Both the position numbers and the translations under genes were made by a program. DNA of 64,000 nucleotides from Stieleria marina (GTDB lineage: Bacteria; Planctomycetota; Planctomycetia; Pirellulales; Pirellulaceae): contig CP036526.1 in NCBI GenBank assembly GCA_007741555.1, positions 1,798,001-1,862,000 of the forward strand. Direction: 5' to 3'. Shown here in pieces: positions 35,705-45,463 of the stretch; the first letter of the stretch is position 1; every line of letters begins with the position of its first letter. The notes below the pieces were generated by a model. It saw only the letters and a program-made list of their open reading frames with translations, was not told the DNA's origin and did not search any database.

Positions 35705-37660
35705 ATGAAAACATCATCAGCGTTGCTGTTTCTAACCGGTGTTTTGTTGATCGGGGGATTAGGAGAAACATTCGCTCAGCCTCCGTTTGGTGGTTTTCGA
35801 GGCGAACCGTCTGGGCCGCGGATCGCGCCGACTGACCTTGATTTCAAAGACGGCGTGGACCAAATCCAGGACGAAGAAACGTTCGGCAAACTTTCTTACC
35901 AAGGTACTCAGGTCATGATTGACCAAAACTTGGCGGATTGGCAGTTCGTCAAGTTTCAGATTGAAGACGCCAGTAAGGGCAAGCCGTTGGTGTACTTCAT
36001 CAATACCAAGACGCACCGTGCGCATCCGAAGTTCATGCAGGTCGTCAACATTGGGCACGGGCAAGGATCAATGCGAGGCGTACTGGTATACCGTCCACTT
36101 TTGAAAGCGCCCAACGGTCAGCCAGGTTTGTACACATTCGAATACGAGCCCAACGACAACTACGCGTATGCTGAAGTCAAAGTGTCGTTCGACAAACTGA
36201 TCGAAAAGGCGCCGTTTCTCAAAGGAAGATTGGCCTACACGCCGCGTCCCCGCTCAGAGCTGCGGTTTTACGAGGAAGAAATGCAATACAGCGACGGTAA
36301 CTTGCCGGTGCTGCTGGAAAGTGAGTTTTACGACGACATCGGTTTTTTGCCGCTCAATGTTTCGGGATCTTACGGTTTGCTGCGCGTGATGGAATTGCAA
36401 GAGCGTCCTTCACAACGCGACGTCGTGATCTACAAGTCACTGCCCAACGAAATGCCGCGCGTCGGAGGTATCATTACCGAAGTTCGCCAGACACCTTTGT
36501 CGCACGTCAATTTGCGGGCCATCCAAGACAATGTGCCCAATGCGTTCATTGTCGATGCGTCCAATCATGCCAGGATCAAGCCGCTGATTGGAAAAAATGT
36601 CTTTTACCGCGTGACGGACCAGGGCTTTGAAATCCGTGAAGCATCCTCCAAGGAAATTGAACAGCACTACGCCGATCTCCGGCCCGATAAGCCGCAGATT
36701 CCCATTCGCGATCTCTCAGTGCGGTCAATTCGTAGTCTCCAAGAAATCGGATTTAAAGATTCCAAGAGCTTTGGCGTGAAGGCCGCGAACGTCGCGACGA
36801 TGCATACGTTTGGATTCGACGAAGGCACGATCCCAGATGGGTTCGCCGTTCCTTTTTACTTTTATGACCAGTACATGAAGCACAACGGGTTCTACGACCA
36901 AGCCAGAAAAATGCTGAGTTCCCGCGAGTTTCAATCGAATCGTGATCGTCAAGAATTCGAGCTGCAGAAACTTCGCTCGTTGATCAAGAAAGGGAAGACG
37001 CCGGCATGGATGCAGAAACAATTGGACTCTGTGCACAAGCAGTTTCCGGCAGGCAGTTCGTTACGCTGCCGGAGCAGTACCAACAACGAGGACTTGCCTG
37101 GTTTTAGCGGTGCCGGTTTGTACGGTTCATTCACACACCATGCCGACGAGGGGCATTTGTCAAAGTCGATCAAGCAAGTGTTTGCGAGCCTTTGGAACTA
37201 CCGCGCGTTTGAAGAACGCGAGTTCTATCGGATCGATCACTTCGCCGCGGCGATGGGCGTTTTGATCCACCCAAATTTCTCTGACGAACAAGCCAATGGC
37301 GTCGCGGTCACCGACGATGTGCTTTACTTGACCAAAGGTAACTACTACATCAACGCACAGGTCGGCGAAGACTTGGTGACAAATCCACAGCAGCAGTCGG
37401 TTCCCGAAGAAGTTCTGTTGGATTGGTGGGACGAAGGCAAGACGCAGATCATGCAGACATCCAATCGCGTCGATCCCGGCCAACAGGTCGTTTCGTCGCA
37501 ACACTTGGCGGAGCTAAGTAAGTGCTTGGCCAAAATTCACGGTCGTTTTGCGAAGCTCTACGGAGTGGGTGAAAACGATCCGTTCGCCATGGAGATCGAA
37601 TTCAAGATTACAAAAAAAGGCAAGCTTGCCATCAAGCAAGCCCGCCCTTGGGTCTATTGA
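35705..37660 (+). CDS. Secreted PEP/pyruvate-binding dikinase-like protein (glucan-water-dikinase-like order)
   Basis: 651 residues. A signal peptide (MKTSSALLFLTGVLLIGGLG, cleavage near TFAQ) is followed by an N-terminal domain of unknown fold (60-240). Next is a phosphohistidine swivel segment, GGIITEVRQTPLSHVNLRA near 255-273, with the His in LSHVNLRA, and a C-terminal ATP-grasp domain (about 345-651) with SLRCRSSTNNEDLPGFSGAG near 450. The order, His domain before the nucleotide domain, is that of plant glucan water dikinases rather than PEP synthase. A secreted enzyme needing ATP is unusual. It follows the VTC gene by 76 bases on the same strand, so it may belong to one operon. Confidence 0.82.
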   Translation: MKTSSALLFLTGVLLIGGLGETFAQPPFGGFRGEPSGPRIAPTDLDFKDGVDQIQDEETFGKLSYQGTQVMIDQNLADWQFVKFQIEDASKGKPLVYFINTKTHRAHPKFMQVVNIGHGQGSMRGVLVYRPLLKAPNGQPGLYTFEYEPNDNYAYAEVKVSFDKLIEKAPFLKGRLAYTPRPRSELRFYEEEMQYSDGNLPVLLESEFYDDIGFLPLNVSGSYGLLRVMELQERPSQRDVVIYKSLPNEMPRVGGIITEVRQTPLSHVNLRAIQDNVPNAFIVDASNHARIKPLIGKNVFYRVTDQGFEIREASSKEIEQHYADLRPDKPQIPIRDLSVRSIRSLQEIGFKDSKSFGVKAANVATMHTFGFDEGTIPDGFAVPFYFYDQYMKHNGFYDQARKMLSSREFQSNRDRQEFELQKLRSLIKKGKTPAWMQKQLDSVHKQFPAGSSLRCRSSTNNEDLPGFSGAGLYGSFTHHADEGHLSKSIKQVFASLWNYRAFEEREFYRIDHFAAAMGVLIHPNFSDEQANGVAVTDDVLYLTKGNYYINAQVGEDLVTNPQQQSVPEEVLLDWWDEGKTQIMQTSNRVDPGQQVVSSQHLAELSKCLAKIHGRFAKLYGVGENDPFAMEIEFKITKKGKLAIKQARPWVY

Positions 37661-37691
37661 ATAAGTCCTGGACTCAACGCGTCACTTCGCC

Positions 37692-38630
37692 CTAGCCTGC
37701 TTTTTTTAGGCTTTTGGCGGAAACTGCAGCGGCGACTTTTTCTAACAAGGCCTTCGTTTTCTTGATGCCTTCGTATTCGCCAAGCACTTTTCCTTCGTAT
37801 TCGATTCCGACGTAGCCGTGGTAACCGTGCTTCAAGACGATGTCCATCATCTTGAAATAGTCGGTCGCCGTTTCGTTTCCTTCGTCATCGAAGTCATGTG
37901 CTTTTGCACTGACGGCTTTTGCGTAAGGCATCAATTCTTCGACGCCTTTGTAGCGATCATACATTTCGTCATTACTGACTTTGAAGTTTCCAAAGTCTGG
38001 CAACGTTCCGCAGTTGTCCAATCCGACCTGTTTGATCGTGCCGGCCAGCCATGCACCGTTGCTGCTTAGGCCGCCGTGATTTTCGACGATGACATTCAAT
38101 CCCATTGGCTTGGCGTATTCGCTAACGCGGCGGAGGCCGTCGGCTGCCAGTTTTTGCTGTTCTTTGTATTCGCCTTTGCTGCCAGCGTTGACGCGAATGC
38201 TGTGACAGCCAAGCGTTTTGGCCGCATCGACCCATTGGTAGTGATTCTCAACTGCTTTGGTCCGCGCGGCATCATCAGGATCGCCCAATCGTCCTTCACG
38301 GTCCACCATGATCAGCAGGCTCTTAACGCCCGCATCGTCGCAGCGCTGATTCAGTTCGGCCAAGTACTTAGCGTCTTTAGCTTTGTCGGCAAAGAATTGA
38401 TTGACGTATTCCACTGCATCGATGCCAAACTCTTCTTTGGTGACACGGGGGAAATCCAAGTTCGTCAAGTTCTTAGACTTGTCGCGCAGCGTTTTGTGAA
38501 GCGACCACTCAGCGAGCGAAATTTTGAAAGGTGCATGGCCTTCATGATGATCCGCGAATGACATTTGCGGTGCCAACGCTGCTGCTGAAGTTGCAGCCAA
38601 AGCAGCTTGTAAGAATTGTCGACGTTGCAT
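37692..38630 (-). CDS. Sugar phosphate isomerase/epimerase-like TIM barrel, exported
   Basis: 312 residues. The leader [20 protein letters not shown] is twin-arginine-like and ends near MSFADH. The body is an AP-endonuclease-2-type TIM barrel: [65 protein letters not shown] (with the metal-binding Glu and His) and [17 protein letters not shown]. Members isomerise or epimerise sugars, inositols or hydroxypyruvate. The gene lies 59 bases downstream of the sodium:solute symporter on the same strand, and the symporter could supply its substrate. Its exported location sets it apart from cytoplasmic homologues. The exact reaction is unknown. Confidence 0.86.
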   Translation of the reverse strand: MQRRQFLQAALAATSAAALAPQMSFADHHEGHAPFKISLAEWSLHKTLRDKSKNLTNLDFPRVTKEEFGIDAVEYVNQFFADKAKDAKYLAELNQRCDDAGVKSLLIMVDREGRLGDPDDAARTKAVENHYQWVDAAKTLGCHSIRVNAGSKGEYKEQQKLAADGLRRVSEYAKPMGLNVIVENHGGLSSNGAWLAGTIKQVGLDNCGTLPDFGNFKVSNDEMYDRYKGVEELMPYAKAVSAKAHDFDDEGNETATDYFKMMDIVLKHGYHGYVGIEYEGKVLGEYEGIKKTKALLEKVAAAVSAKSLKKAG

Positions 38631-38689
38631 AGTGAAAATTTCCTTGGTGGGGAGTAGGTGTTAGGTGAGGCGATCATTGTAGCGTCAAC

Positions 38690-40210
38690 TCAGGTCGATT
38701 CGGTATCGTTTGGCGGACTCCGCACGAACTGGCTTAGCAGCAATCCGACCAAAAAGATCGCTAGCGTCCCAATTACGATGGTCATGTTGGTGTGTAGCGG
38801 GTTTCGCAGCCATCGAGGTTGTCCTTCGATGACTGGATAGAACGTCATCCAGCCGATTGTCAGGACACCAATGATCACGGAGATCAGGGCGATTCCGCCG
38901 TTGGCGGTTCGTGCGACCATGCCCAGCAAAAACAGCCCCAGCATGCCGCCAGCAAAAATGCCTTGGAGTTGCCACCACGCATCCAAAATGCTCTTTTGGC
39001 CAATCAACACGACGGCAATCCCGGTGCCAATGATTCCGATGACGACGGTGGCGGATCGTAGGACTAACATTGCATGGCGTTCGGACACGTCACGGTCAAT
39101 GTAGCGACCGTAGATGTCTTTCAAAAAAACCGTCGCGGATGAATTCAGCGACGTGTCGATACTGCTCATCGCCGCAGCAAAGATCGCTGCGATCAGGAGC
39201 CCTGCGAGTCCGACAGGCAGTTTGTTGGCGATGAAATGCGGTAACACTTTGTCACCATAGTCAGCCGGAGTCATGCTGGCGACTTTTGCTGTCACCTCCG
39301 GGGCATTGATCGGCAGTCCCAGTTGTTCCGCGGCGACTTGTTGCATGACTTCGGTACGCAAGTCCGGCTGCACTTGGTAGTAGGAAAACAAAGCCGAACC
39401 GATTGCAAAGAACAGCAACGAGATCGGCACATAAAAAACGACGCCAATCCAAATCGATCGCTGCGCGTCTCGCTCGGTTTTGGCGGTGTGATAGCGTTGT
39501 ACAAAACTCTGGTCGATGCCAAAGTTTGTCAGGTTAATGAAAAGGCCGAATAGGAAAACGACCCAGATCGTACTACTGGTGAAATCGAGCCTCCAGCTAC
39601 CTAGTGATATCTTGTCTTGCTGACCCGCGATCGAAAACGCTTGCGAGGGGCCGTCGGGCATGCTGAACAATAGCATTGCAAAAATCAGGATCGCGCCGCC
39701 CATCAAGACGATCGATTGAACCACGTCGGTCCAGATCACGGCTTCGATGCCACCGAGCAATGTGTACAAAGTCACCAACATGCCCGTGACCACAATGATC
39801 GACGCAATGTCCCAGCCAGTCAGTGCATTGAGCCCCAGCGCGACGCCGAACATGATGGTTCCCATTCGCGCGATCTGCGAAAGCACATAGCAGGCCATGG
39901 CATACGTTCGGGCCCAAAGGCCGAATCGTTCTTCCAGGTGATGGTAGGCCGATATTTCGCCCGACTGCCTGTAAAACGGCACGAAGTACTTGGTGGCGAT
40001 CCAGGCGGCGACAGGCAGCGAAAGCGTGAAGACATAGGCGTTGTAGTTTCCTGCGTAGGACTTGCCTGGATTGCCAAGGAACGTGTTGCTGCTCAAGTAC
40101 GTGCCAAAGATCGACATGCCTACCGCCCAGCCGGGGAGCGAGCCGCCGGCGGACATGAATTCGCTCGTGGTGCTGCTCTTGCGAACAAACCAGCATCCAA
40201 ATCCGATCAT
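38690..40210 (-). CDS. Sodium:solute symporter (SSS family)
   Basis: 506 residues from the first ATG at 40210, about 13 helices. Family features are GGSLPGWAVGMSIFGTYLSS near 22, YFVPFYRQSGEISAYHHLEE near 75, IARMGTIMFGVALGLNALTG near 113 and AAIFAAAMSSIDTSLNSSAT near 340. With this start the first helix is cut: the in-frame sequence upstream reads TIDLAVLVLYICG, which completes helix 1, but has no ATG, GTG or TTG. The true start may be an ATT at 40259-40261. It should carry a sugar, sugar acid or related solute with Na+. It precedes the TIM-barrel gene and follows a sulfatase gene on the same strand. Confidence 0.9.
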   Translation of the reverse strand: MIGFGCWFVRKSSTTSEFMSAGGSLPGWAVGMSIFGTYLSSNTFLGNPGKSYAGNYNAYVFTLSLPVAAWIATKYFVPFYRQSGEISAYHHLEERFGLWARTYAMACYVLSQIARMGTIMFGVALGLNALTGWDIASIIVVTGMLVTLYTLLGGIEAVIWTDVVQSIVLMGGAILIFAMLLFSMPDGPSQAFSIAGQQDKISLGSWRLDFTSSTIWVVFLFGLFINLTNFGIDQSFVQRYHTAKTERDAQRSIWIGVVFYVPISLLFFAIGSALFSYYQVQPDLRTEVMQQVAAEQLGLPINAPEVTAKVASMTPADYGDKVLPHFIANKLPVGLAGLLIAAIFAAAMSSIDTSLNSSATVFLKDIYGRYIDRDVSERHAMLVLRSATVVIGIIGTGIAVVLIGQKSILDAWWQLQGIFAGGMLGLFLLGMVARTANGGIALISVIIGVLTIGWMTFYPVIEGQPRWLRNPLHTNMTIVIGTLAIFLVGLLLSQFVRSPPNDTEST

Positions 40211-40627
40211 GCCACAGATGTAAAGAACCAGTACGGCAAGATCGATCGTCGCGAGTGAAATGGGATGTCTCCGGCTGAAGGGGCTGAACTGGCGTGTGAT
40301 GGACGGGCCGAATTCTAACGTCCAGCGCCGTTGGTCGCGCGAGTGTACCGGTTTTCATTAGTCGCTGGCATGCAAGCCGACGCGACTGCGTGCAGCAGCC
40401 GCGGTCTACACGCAGGCGAATCACTGCTGCAAGAGAGGAGGTTTGTTTTTAGCGCAATGACGCAAGCCATCGGGGGTTTGACGCACCGAACGGCTGGCGC
40501 CGTTCCGCTGACTGTTGACCCCGTTTCAAAAAGTGACTTGCCCTAGGGCCACGCGGGGGCGCTGCGTTTGCCTCTTTAGCTTCCAATCGCACTGGTGCGC
40601 ACAATGATCCGTCGACGTGTGAGCAAA
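40211..40627. other. Gap between symporter and sulfatase genes
   Basis: About 417 bases (366 if the symporter starts upstream at 40261). Only spurious frames are seen. It contains the unannotated first helix of the symporter at its low-coordinate end, and no clear promoter or terminator elsewhere. Confidence 0.5.
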
Positions 40628-42079
40628 CTAGCGGCGCCGAAACAATTCGGCGAAGGGCTGGTAGTTGTGGTAGGGAACGGCGTTTTGTTGCCAATGATTG
40701 ACCGCGCGGTCGTAACGTTTTCGCATCGATTGAAGCTCGGGAGTGTCTGAGGTTACATCCGCGAGATTTTTCATTTCACCGGTGTCGTTGACCATGTCAA
40801 AAAGCTCTTCCGATTTCTCGAAGTCCCCGTCGTCGTAAGGCCAGTAAACGTACTTCCAGTTTTTGGTGACGACGCCAAAGCTGTGCACTTTCTTGGGGCC
40901 CCATACATTGATCAGTGGCAGTGATGTTCGAATCGCCGTTTTCGGATCCTGGTACAGCGGCATCAGGTCCTTGCCATCAACCTCATCGGCGACCGGCAGC
41001 CCTGCCAGCTTTAGGATCGTCGGTTGAAAATCGACATTGCCAGTCAATTCGTCGCAGCGAAATTCCTTGCCGCTATTGGGATGCCGCGGATCAAAAATAA
41101 TCAACGGCACTCGGCTGGATTCTTCGTACGGAATGACTTTCGATCCGTAGCCATGGGATCCGTTCATGAAGCCATTGTCAGACGTGTAAATGATGACGGT
41201 GTTGTCCGCGACGCCCGCATCATCGATGGCTTGGCGGATCATGCCAACGGCAACGTCGATGGCGTAAATTTGCTGATAGTACTTTGCCATCACCGTGTCG
41301 TAATCGTCGGCGTAGTTCCAGCTGTGGAACCGTTCGTATTGGCGGCCCTCGCGACTTTGTAGCGAAAGATGGCTGCCGGCCTGGCGTCCATAGTTTGCCG
41401 GTTTGGTGAACTTTGCGCCACGGTAAACGTCGTCAAAATTTGGGTCAGGTTGGACCGGATGATGAGGTGCTTTGAAACTGATTGACAGGCAAAAGGGTTG
41501 GTCGCCAGTGGCGGAGTCTTGGATGAAATCGCGGCCAAACGCGCCATAGGAACGCGTCGAATGCGGGAATTCCTTTGCGTACTTGGCCATCGAAACGTTT
41601 TTCTTGGTCGCATATGACGTCTGGCCCGGGCCGCCGCCCCAGACGTCAAAGTCTTCTTCGGGGAGGCGTGACTTCTTCTGGTTTTGTTGTTCGGTGGGAA
41701 GAACTTCGAGGCCAAATTTTCCAGCGAAGGCGGTTTTGTAGCCGGCTCTGCGCAGCAGCACCGGGTAACTCTGTGCCCAGATCTCTTGCATCATTGGGCC
41801 GTGTTCAAAGTTGCAGCCAGTCTTGTATTCGTATTTGCCGGTAAAGACATTAGCGCGGCTGGCCATGCAGATCGCAGTGGTGTCGTAGTGGCGATCAAAA
41901 ATCATGCCGTCTTTGGCCAGCTGATCTAAGTTCGGCGTCTTTGCCCCGGGCGTGCCGTAGCACCCCATCGAATACGTCGCTTGATCATCGGACATCAAAA
42001 AAATAATGTTCGGTCGGTCATCCGCGACGACGGCGGTTGCCAGCACGCAAATAAGTGCGATGGAAAGCGATTTGATCAT
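40628..42079 (-). CDS. Sulfatase (arylsulfatase family), exported
   Basis: About 483 residues from the ATG at 42079, which gives a signal peptide ([20 protein letters not shown]); the frame opens at 42154. The N-terminal metal site is [20 protein letters not shown]. The formylglycine motif is CMASR in [17 protein letters not shown], an Ala variant of the canonical C-x-P-S-R. Other features are [32 protein letters not shown] and [14 protein letters not shown], typical of planctomycete sulfatases. It removes sulfate esters from algal-type polysaccharides or glycosaminoglycans outside the cytoplasm. Downstream genes for a symporter and a TIM-barrel protein suggest uptake and use of the released sugars. 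Confidence 0.92.
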   Translation of the reverse strand: MIKSLSIALICVLATAVVADDRPNIIFLMSDDQATYSMGCYGTPGAKTPNLDQLAKDGMIFDRHYDTTAICMASRANVFTGKYEYKTGCNFEHGPMMQEIWAQSYPVLLRRAGYKTAFAGKFGLEVLPTEQQNQKKSRLPEEDFDVWGGGPGQTSYATKKNVSMAKYAKEFPHSTRSYGAFGRDFIQDSATGDQPFCLSISFKAPHHPVQPDPNFDDVYRGAKFTKPANYGRQAGSHLSLQSREGRQYERFHSWNYADDYDTVMAKYYQQIYAIDVAVGMIRQAIDDAGVADNTVIIYTSDNGFMNGSHGYGSKVIPYEESSRVPLIIFDPRHPNSGKEFRCDELTGNVDFQPTILKLAGLPVADEVDGKDLMPLYQDPKTAIRTSLPLINVWGPKKVHSFGVVTKNWKYVYWPYDDGDFEKSEELFDMVNDTGEMKNLADVTSDTPELQSMRKRYDRAVNHWQQNAVPYHNYQPFAELFRRR

Positions 42080-42150
42080 GATGGGGGTGTCTGCTGAGGG
42101 CTTGAAGTCAGGCGTTGCTTGGGAGATGCGTAAGAGGTGGGGCGTCCGGT

Positions 42151-43251
42151 TCACCTTTGGATGTTTTCCAAAACTTCCTTGATCCGTCGTGCGACGTGGA
42201 CGCGACCCGACTCTGAAAGGTGGATGTGGTCTTCGATAAACAGTTTCTGCTTATCCATCGTCTGCATTTCAACTGCCAAGTCGATGAGCGGGACGCTGGA
42301 TTCCTTGGCAACTTTGCGGACCACTTCGTTGTAGCTCTGATGCAGTGGTATCAAGGATGCTTCGTCAGTAATTTCACCCGACTGAACTAGGTAGGGTGGA
42401 ATGCCGAGATCAAAAGCGTGCGGCGCAGTCAGGTAACACGGCTGGGCATTGTTGCTGCGGCACCAATCGGAAATGCTTCGCAAGTTCTTTTCGTAGTCCG
42501 TCAACGAAACGCGGAACTGCTTGGACGACGCGTCTCTCTGGTTGCTCTTGAGCATTCGGGCAACTTGAAACAGTCTTAGTCCGCCCAGCGTGTCTGTGAC
42601 AGGCGACGCTTGCCCGCCGTGCTGGTTCTTGTCCTCAACGCCTACTGACAACCAGTGATCGTTCCAACCGAAGTAGACGGTGACAATATCGGGCGACCAA
42701 TCCGACGCGACAGATTCAAGGAGCGTTTTTCCTTGGTACGACGTATACCCGATCACGCCGGCATTGATCACTTCATATTCACCAGGGGCTGTTTTCTCTA
42801 ACGTAGCGCGAAGAATGTCGGGGTAGGAGATTGGCCCGAAATGGGTGCAGGAATCACCTAAGCAAAGGACACGGGTTTTTTCAGCGGGTTTCTCTTTCGA
42901 GAATTCGGGGCCGTAACAACCCAGCGAGTTGTGTCCCAAGATTCCTGCCGTGGGCTTCCAAAAGAGCACCGGGTCTCGTTGCAGAAATGGCTGCGGGGAA
43001 TTGTTGTTGTAGTCGTCGATCGGGAATGAAAACTGCATGTGTTCGACACGCTGTTCGACTCGGAAGCCGGCAAAGCGAAGCATTCCTTCGGCGATCGCAA
43101 AAAACACGATCACGGTGAATAGGCCGAAGACGATCTTGCGGCGTCGAGAAAGTCCCCGTCGCGAAAGCCCCTGTCGAGAGGGCGACGCGCTAGTAGCTTG
43201 ATCGTCCCCGGCTTGATTCTGCTGGCTGTTCGTTTTTTTTGACTTTGGCAA
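42151..43251 (-). CDS. SGNH/GDSL-type hydrolase, membrane-anchored
   Basis: About 366 residues if the TTG at 43251 is used ([11 protein letters not shown]); the frame is open to 43461 but the first 70 residues look non-coding. A Ser/Arg-rich segment containing a small repeat ([14 protein letters not shown]) precedes one transmembrane helix ([19 protein letters not shown]). The SGNH blocks are [14 protein letters not shown] (Ser), [14 protein letters not shown] (Gly/Asn), [12 protein letters not shown] (Asn) and [10 protein letters not shown] (Asp-x-x-His). It is an extracytoplasmic esterase or acetylesterase; the target is unknown. It lies upstream of the sulfatase on the same strand, so it may remove acyl groups from the same polysaccharide. 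Confidence 0.8.
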   Translation of the reverse strand: MPKSKKTNSQQNQAGDDQATSASPSRQGLSRRGLSRRRKIVFGLFTVIVFFAIAEGMLRFAGFRVEQRVEHMQFSFPIDDYNNNSPQPFLQRDPVLFWKPTAGILGHNSLGCYGPEFSKEKPAEKTRVLCLGDSCTHFGPISYPDILRATLEKTAPGEYEVINAGVIGYTSYQGKTLLESVASDWSPDIVTVYFGWNDHWLSVGVEDKNQHGGQASPVTDTLGGLRLFQVARMLKSNQRDASSKQFRVSLTDYEKNLRSISDWCRSNNAQPCYLTAPHAFDLGIPPYLVQSGEITDEASLIPLHQSYNEVVRKVAKESSVPLIDLAVEMQTMDKQKLFIEDHIHLSESGRVHVARRIKEVLENIQR

Positions 43252-43682
43252 CGTTCTAACTTTTGGGGAACAACTGATTGCTCGAAAAGTAACGGCACGG
43301 AGAGCAATCCCGAGCATCAAAACATAAACGCACGACCAGCAAAAAGCCATCTCGTACCCTTCGGCTGGCCAGCAGCTAGCTGATGCCCATGGCACAGAGT
43401 CTTTTATGGTGACTACCTCATTTGAACCGCCTGAGTGTTCTGTCGGCTTCGGCCAACGCACGTAAGCAGATACGGTCGGGTTTGATCCGGGCGCCTTGAT
43501 TGGCTGTTCTTCGGCGCTGGGGACCTGTGGCCTCTGGTCGCCCTTGTCATTTAGCTGATATCGATCGGCGTCCGGCTAAGGTAAGTTGTTAGGAAACCGA
43601 TGCGGATCGAGTGCGGTCATTTTCTGGTTCGTTTGATCCAATCGAGTTCTGCTGAGAGATCTTTGCTATAGGAAATGCGACC

Positions 43683-45080
43683 TTGAATCCCAAACGCTGG
43701 TTAGCACTCATTTTGATCGTCGCTGTCGTCGCCTGGGTTGGCTACGATTCGATGCAAGGGAATCGCGATGAAGAGCTGATGCGTGATCTGACGAAGGCAC
43801 AGCAACAGCGACAAGTCGGCGAATCGGTGGGGCCGTCTCTTCCCGAACCGCCCAGAGGCATGGTGGTGAATGAGATTCCGGGGAATATTTGGTTTGTCGG
43901 GAAATACGAAGACGGCGGCGGAATCGAAATTCCGTTTCGTCCCGGCCTGTTTCCCGAAAAGAGCGCCGACGTGAATCCCCAGCATCAAAATCCAGGATTT
44001 GTCGGTCCTCAGGAGTGCCAGGAGTGCCATCGAGACAAATACGATTCGTTTCTCGATACAGCACACTTCAAAACAAGCCGGCCGGTGAATGAAACGACGA
44101 TCGACGGGAATTTTGAACCCGGCTCCAATACATTTCAGACGTCCGACCGCAACATGTCGTTTGAAATGCTTCACCGAGGTGATGACTTTCTTCAGCGAGT
44201 GCATTTTTTTGACTGGAGCTTTGACGTCCCGATGGAAATCATCATGGGATCGTCCAAAATGGCTCAGACCTATCTGTATTGGCACGAAGACGGTCTGTAT
44301 CAGGACAACGTCACGCACATCACCGATGGCAATCAGTGGATCAACAGTCCCGGATATATTGACGGCGACGCTGCCTACGCCCGCCCGATTCCGCAGCGCT
44401 GCCTGGATTGCCACATGACGTATTTCGATTTCCGCGGCAAAAAGAACCGCTACACACCAGGGTCCTTGATCATGGGCGTGACTTGCGAGCGCTGTCACGG
44501 ACCGGCCGAGCAACACGTGGGCTTTCACCGCGACAACAAAGACGCTCTCGAGGCAGTCGGAATCACCAATCCGGCCGACCTGGAGCGGCAAATCCAGATG
44601 GATATCTGCGGTCAGTGCCACGGAGGATCGAGAGGTTTAAAGGGCGATGCCCTGAGTTTTCGGCCCGGCGATCGACTGGATGACCACTACCTGCCGCCTG
44701 ACGACGAGCTTGAAGTGAAGAATAGCGTGCACACCAGCAATCAAATCAATCGTTTGTCGCAAAGCGCATGCTTTCTGCAATCGCAGATGACCTGTAGTGA
44801 TTGCCATGATCCACACCACAACGAGCGTGGGAATGGAAGGCTGTTTTCGAGCCGCTGTATGACCTGTCACGAAAACGAAAGTGATTGCGGCTTCTTTCCT
44901 CAGCAAGGCGTCGACTTTGCCGGGAACTGCGTCGACTGTCACATGCCCCGGCGCCCGACCGAAAGGTTGCGTTTGGAAAGCATCGAGGGCGATGTGTTCC
45001 CACCTCTTCGCGATCATCACATCCGAGTCGATGAGATGGCAACTCAGCGATTCATGAGCGGCTTGAAGAGCAAGGACTGA
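43683..45080 (+). CDS. Seven-heme c-type cytochrome, membrane-anchored
   Basis: 465 residues starting at a TTG. An N-terminal helix (RWLALILIVAVVAWVGY) anchors the protein with its body outside. Seven CxxCH heme-binding motifs are present: CQECH, CLDCH, CERCH, CGQCH, CSDCH, CMTCH and CVDCH. The spacing and the PGSLIMGVTCERCHGPAEQH region resemble the cytochrome c-554/NrfA-like multiheme proteins seen in planctomycetes and other bacteria. It would carry electrons at the membrane or act as a reductase; no catalytic heme motif (CxxCK) was found. It is divergent from the SGNH gene, with a 431-base gap. Redox partner unknown. Confidence 0.9.
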   Translation: MNPKRWLALILIVAVVAWVGYDSMQGNRDEELMRDLTKAQQQRQVGESVGPSLPEPPRGMVVNEIPGNIWFVGKYEDGGGIEIPFRPGLFPEKSADVNPQHQNPGFVGPQECQECHRDKYDSFLDTAHFKTSRPVNETTIDGNFEPGSNTFQTSDRNMSFEMLHRGDDFLQRVHFFDWSFDVPMEIIMGSSKMAQTYLYWHEDGLYQDNVTHITDGNQWINSPGYIDGDAAYARPIPQRCLDCHMTYFDFRGKKNRYTPGSLIMGVTCERCHGPAEQHVGFHRDNKDALEAVGITNPADLERQIQMDICGQCHGGSRGLKGDALSFRPGDRLDDHYLPPDDELEVKNSVHTSNQINRLSQSACFLQSQMTCSDCHDPHHNERGNGRLFSSRCMTCHENESDCGFFPQQGVDFAGNCVDCHMPRRPTERLRLESIEGDVFPPLRDHHIRVDEMATQRFMSGLKSKD

Positions 45081-45131
45081 GCTTCGGCAGCGATTGGTAC
45101 TGAAGCGAGCTGAAGGAGTTCGCAGAATGCC

Positions 45132-45207
45132 GATTGCCAAGTGCTAGTGGGCCGATAGCAGGTGCAGGGATCGGATTGCCAAGTGCAGGGATCCGATTGC
45201 CAAGTGC
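45132..45207. repeat. Minisatellite-like 21-bp tandem repeat
   Basis: GATTGCCAAGTGC occurs at 45132-45144, 45174-45186 and 45195-45207. The spacings (42 and 21 bases) indicate a 21-bp unit, with a degenerate copy between the first two (GATAGCAGGTGCAGGGATCG near 45154). The unit GATTGCCAAGTGCAGGGATC(G/C) is almost identical in the last two copies. Confidence 0.8.
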
Positions 45208-45402
45208 ATGGCTTGAGCTGCTGGAAGCGTCTGGCTGCAGTTCGCAGTCTGGTCAGGCGGAAACGAGTATGTCTGGGCGTTCTGAAATGTGATTTCTCTG
45301 AACGGTGAGGCCTCAGCGGTTTTGTTTAAATACCTCAACGGTTTGTTAACCGGCTGCAGCGTTTGGTTGTCGAATTGCTCGAAACCTGGAGCGTTGTTTT
45401 CA

Positions 45403-45437
45403 CAAAAAAACCTCGCCCGCGATTTGCGGACGAGGTT
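45403..45437 (-). terminator. Rho-independent terminator of the DUF1559 gene
   Basis: On the minus strand AACCTCGTCCGC, loop AAATC, GCGGGCGAGGTT form a 12-bp stem with one G-U pair, followed by TTTTTTG. It lies about 27 bases after the DUF1559 stop and is a classical strong terminator. Confidence 0.9.
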
Positions 45438-45463
45438 CAGACTATTGATAGGTTGCTTTGAAC

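Larger units (their letters stand above)
45081..45463. other. Gap holding a 21-bp tandem repeat and a terminator
   Basis: 383 bases between the cytochrome gene and the end of the DUF1559 gene (convergent). It carries a short tandem repeat near 45132-45207 and the DUF1559 terminator at 45403-45437; no gene is evident. Confidence 0.65.

Noticed and set aside
39597-40424. 275-codon minus-strand frame overlapping the symporter start
   Set aside because: It is out of frame with the SSS protein; I considered a frameshift that would give a new symporter start, but its sequence is not membrane-like.
43701-44621. 306-codon minus-strand frame over the cytochrome gene
   Set aside because: It is antisense to a gene with seven CxxCH motifs, and its sequence resembles a mirrored frame, without recognisable domains.
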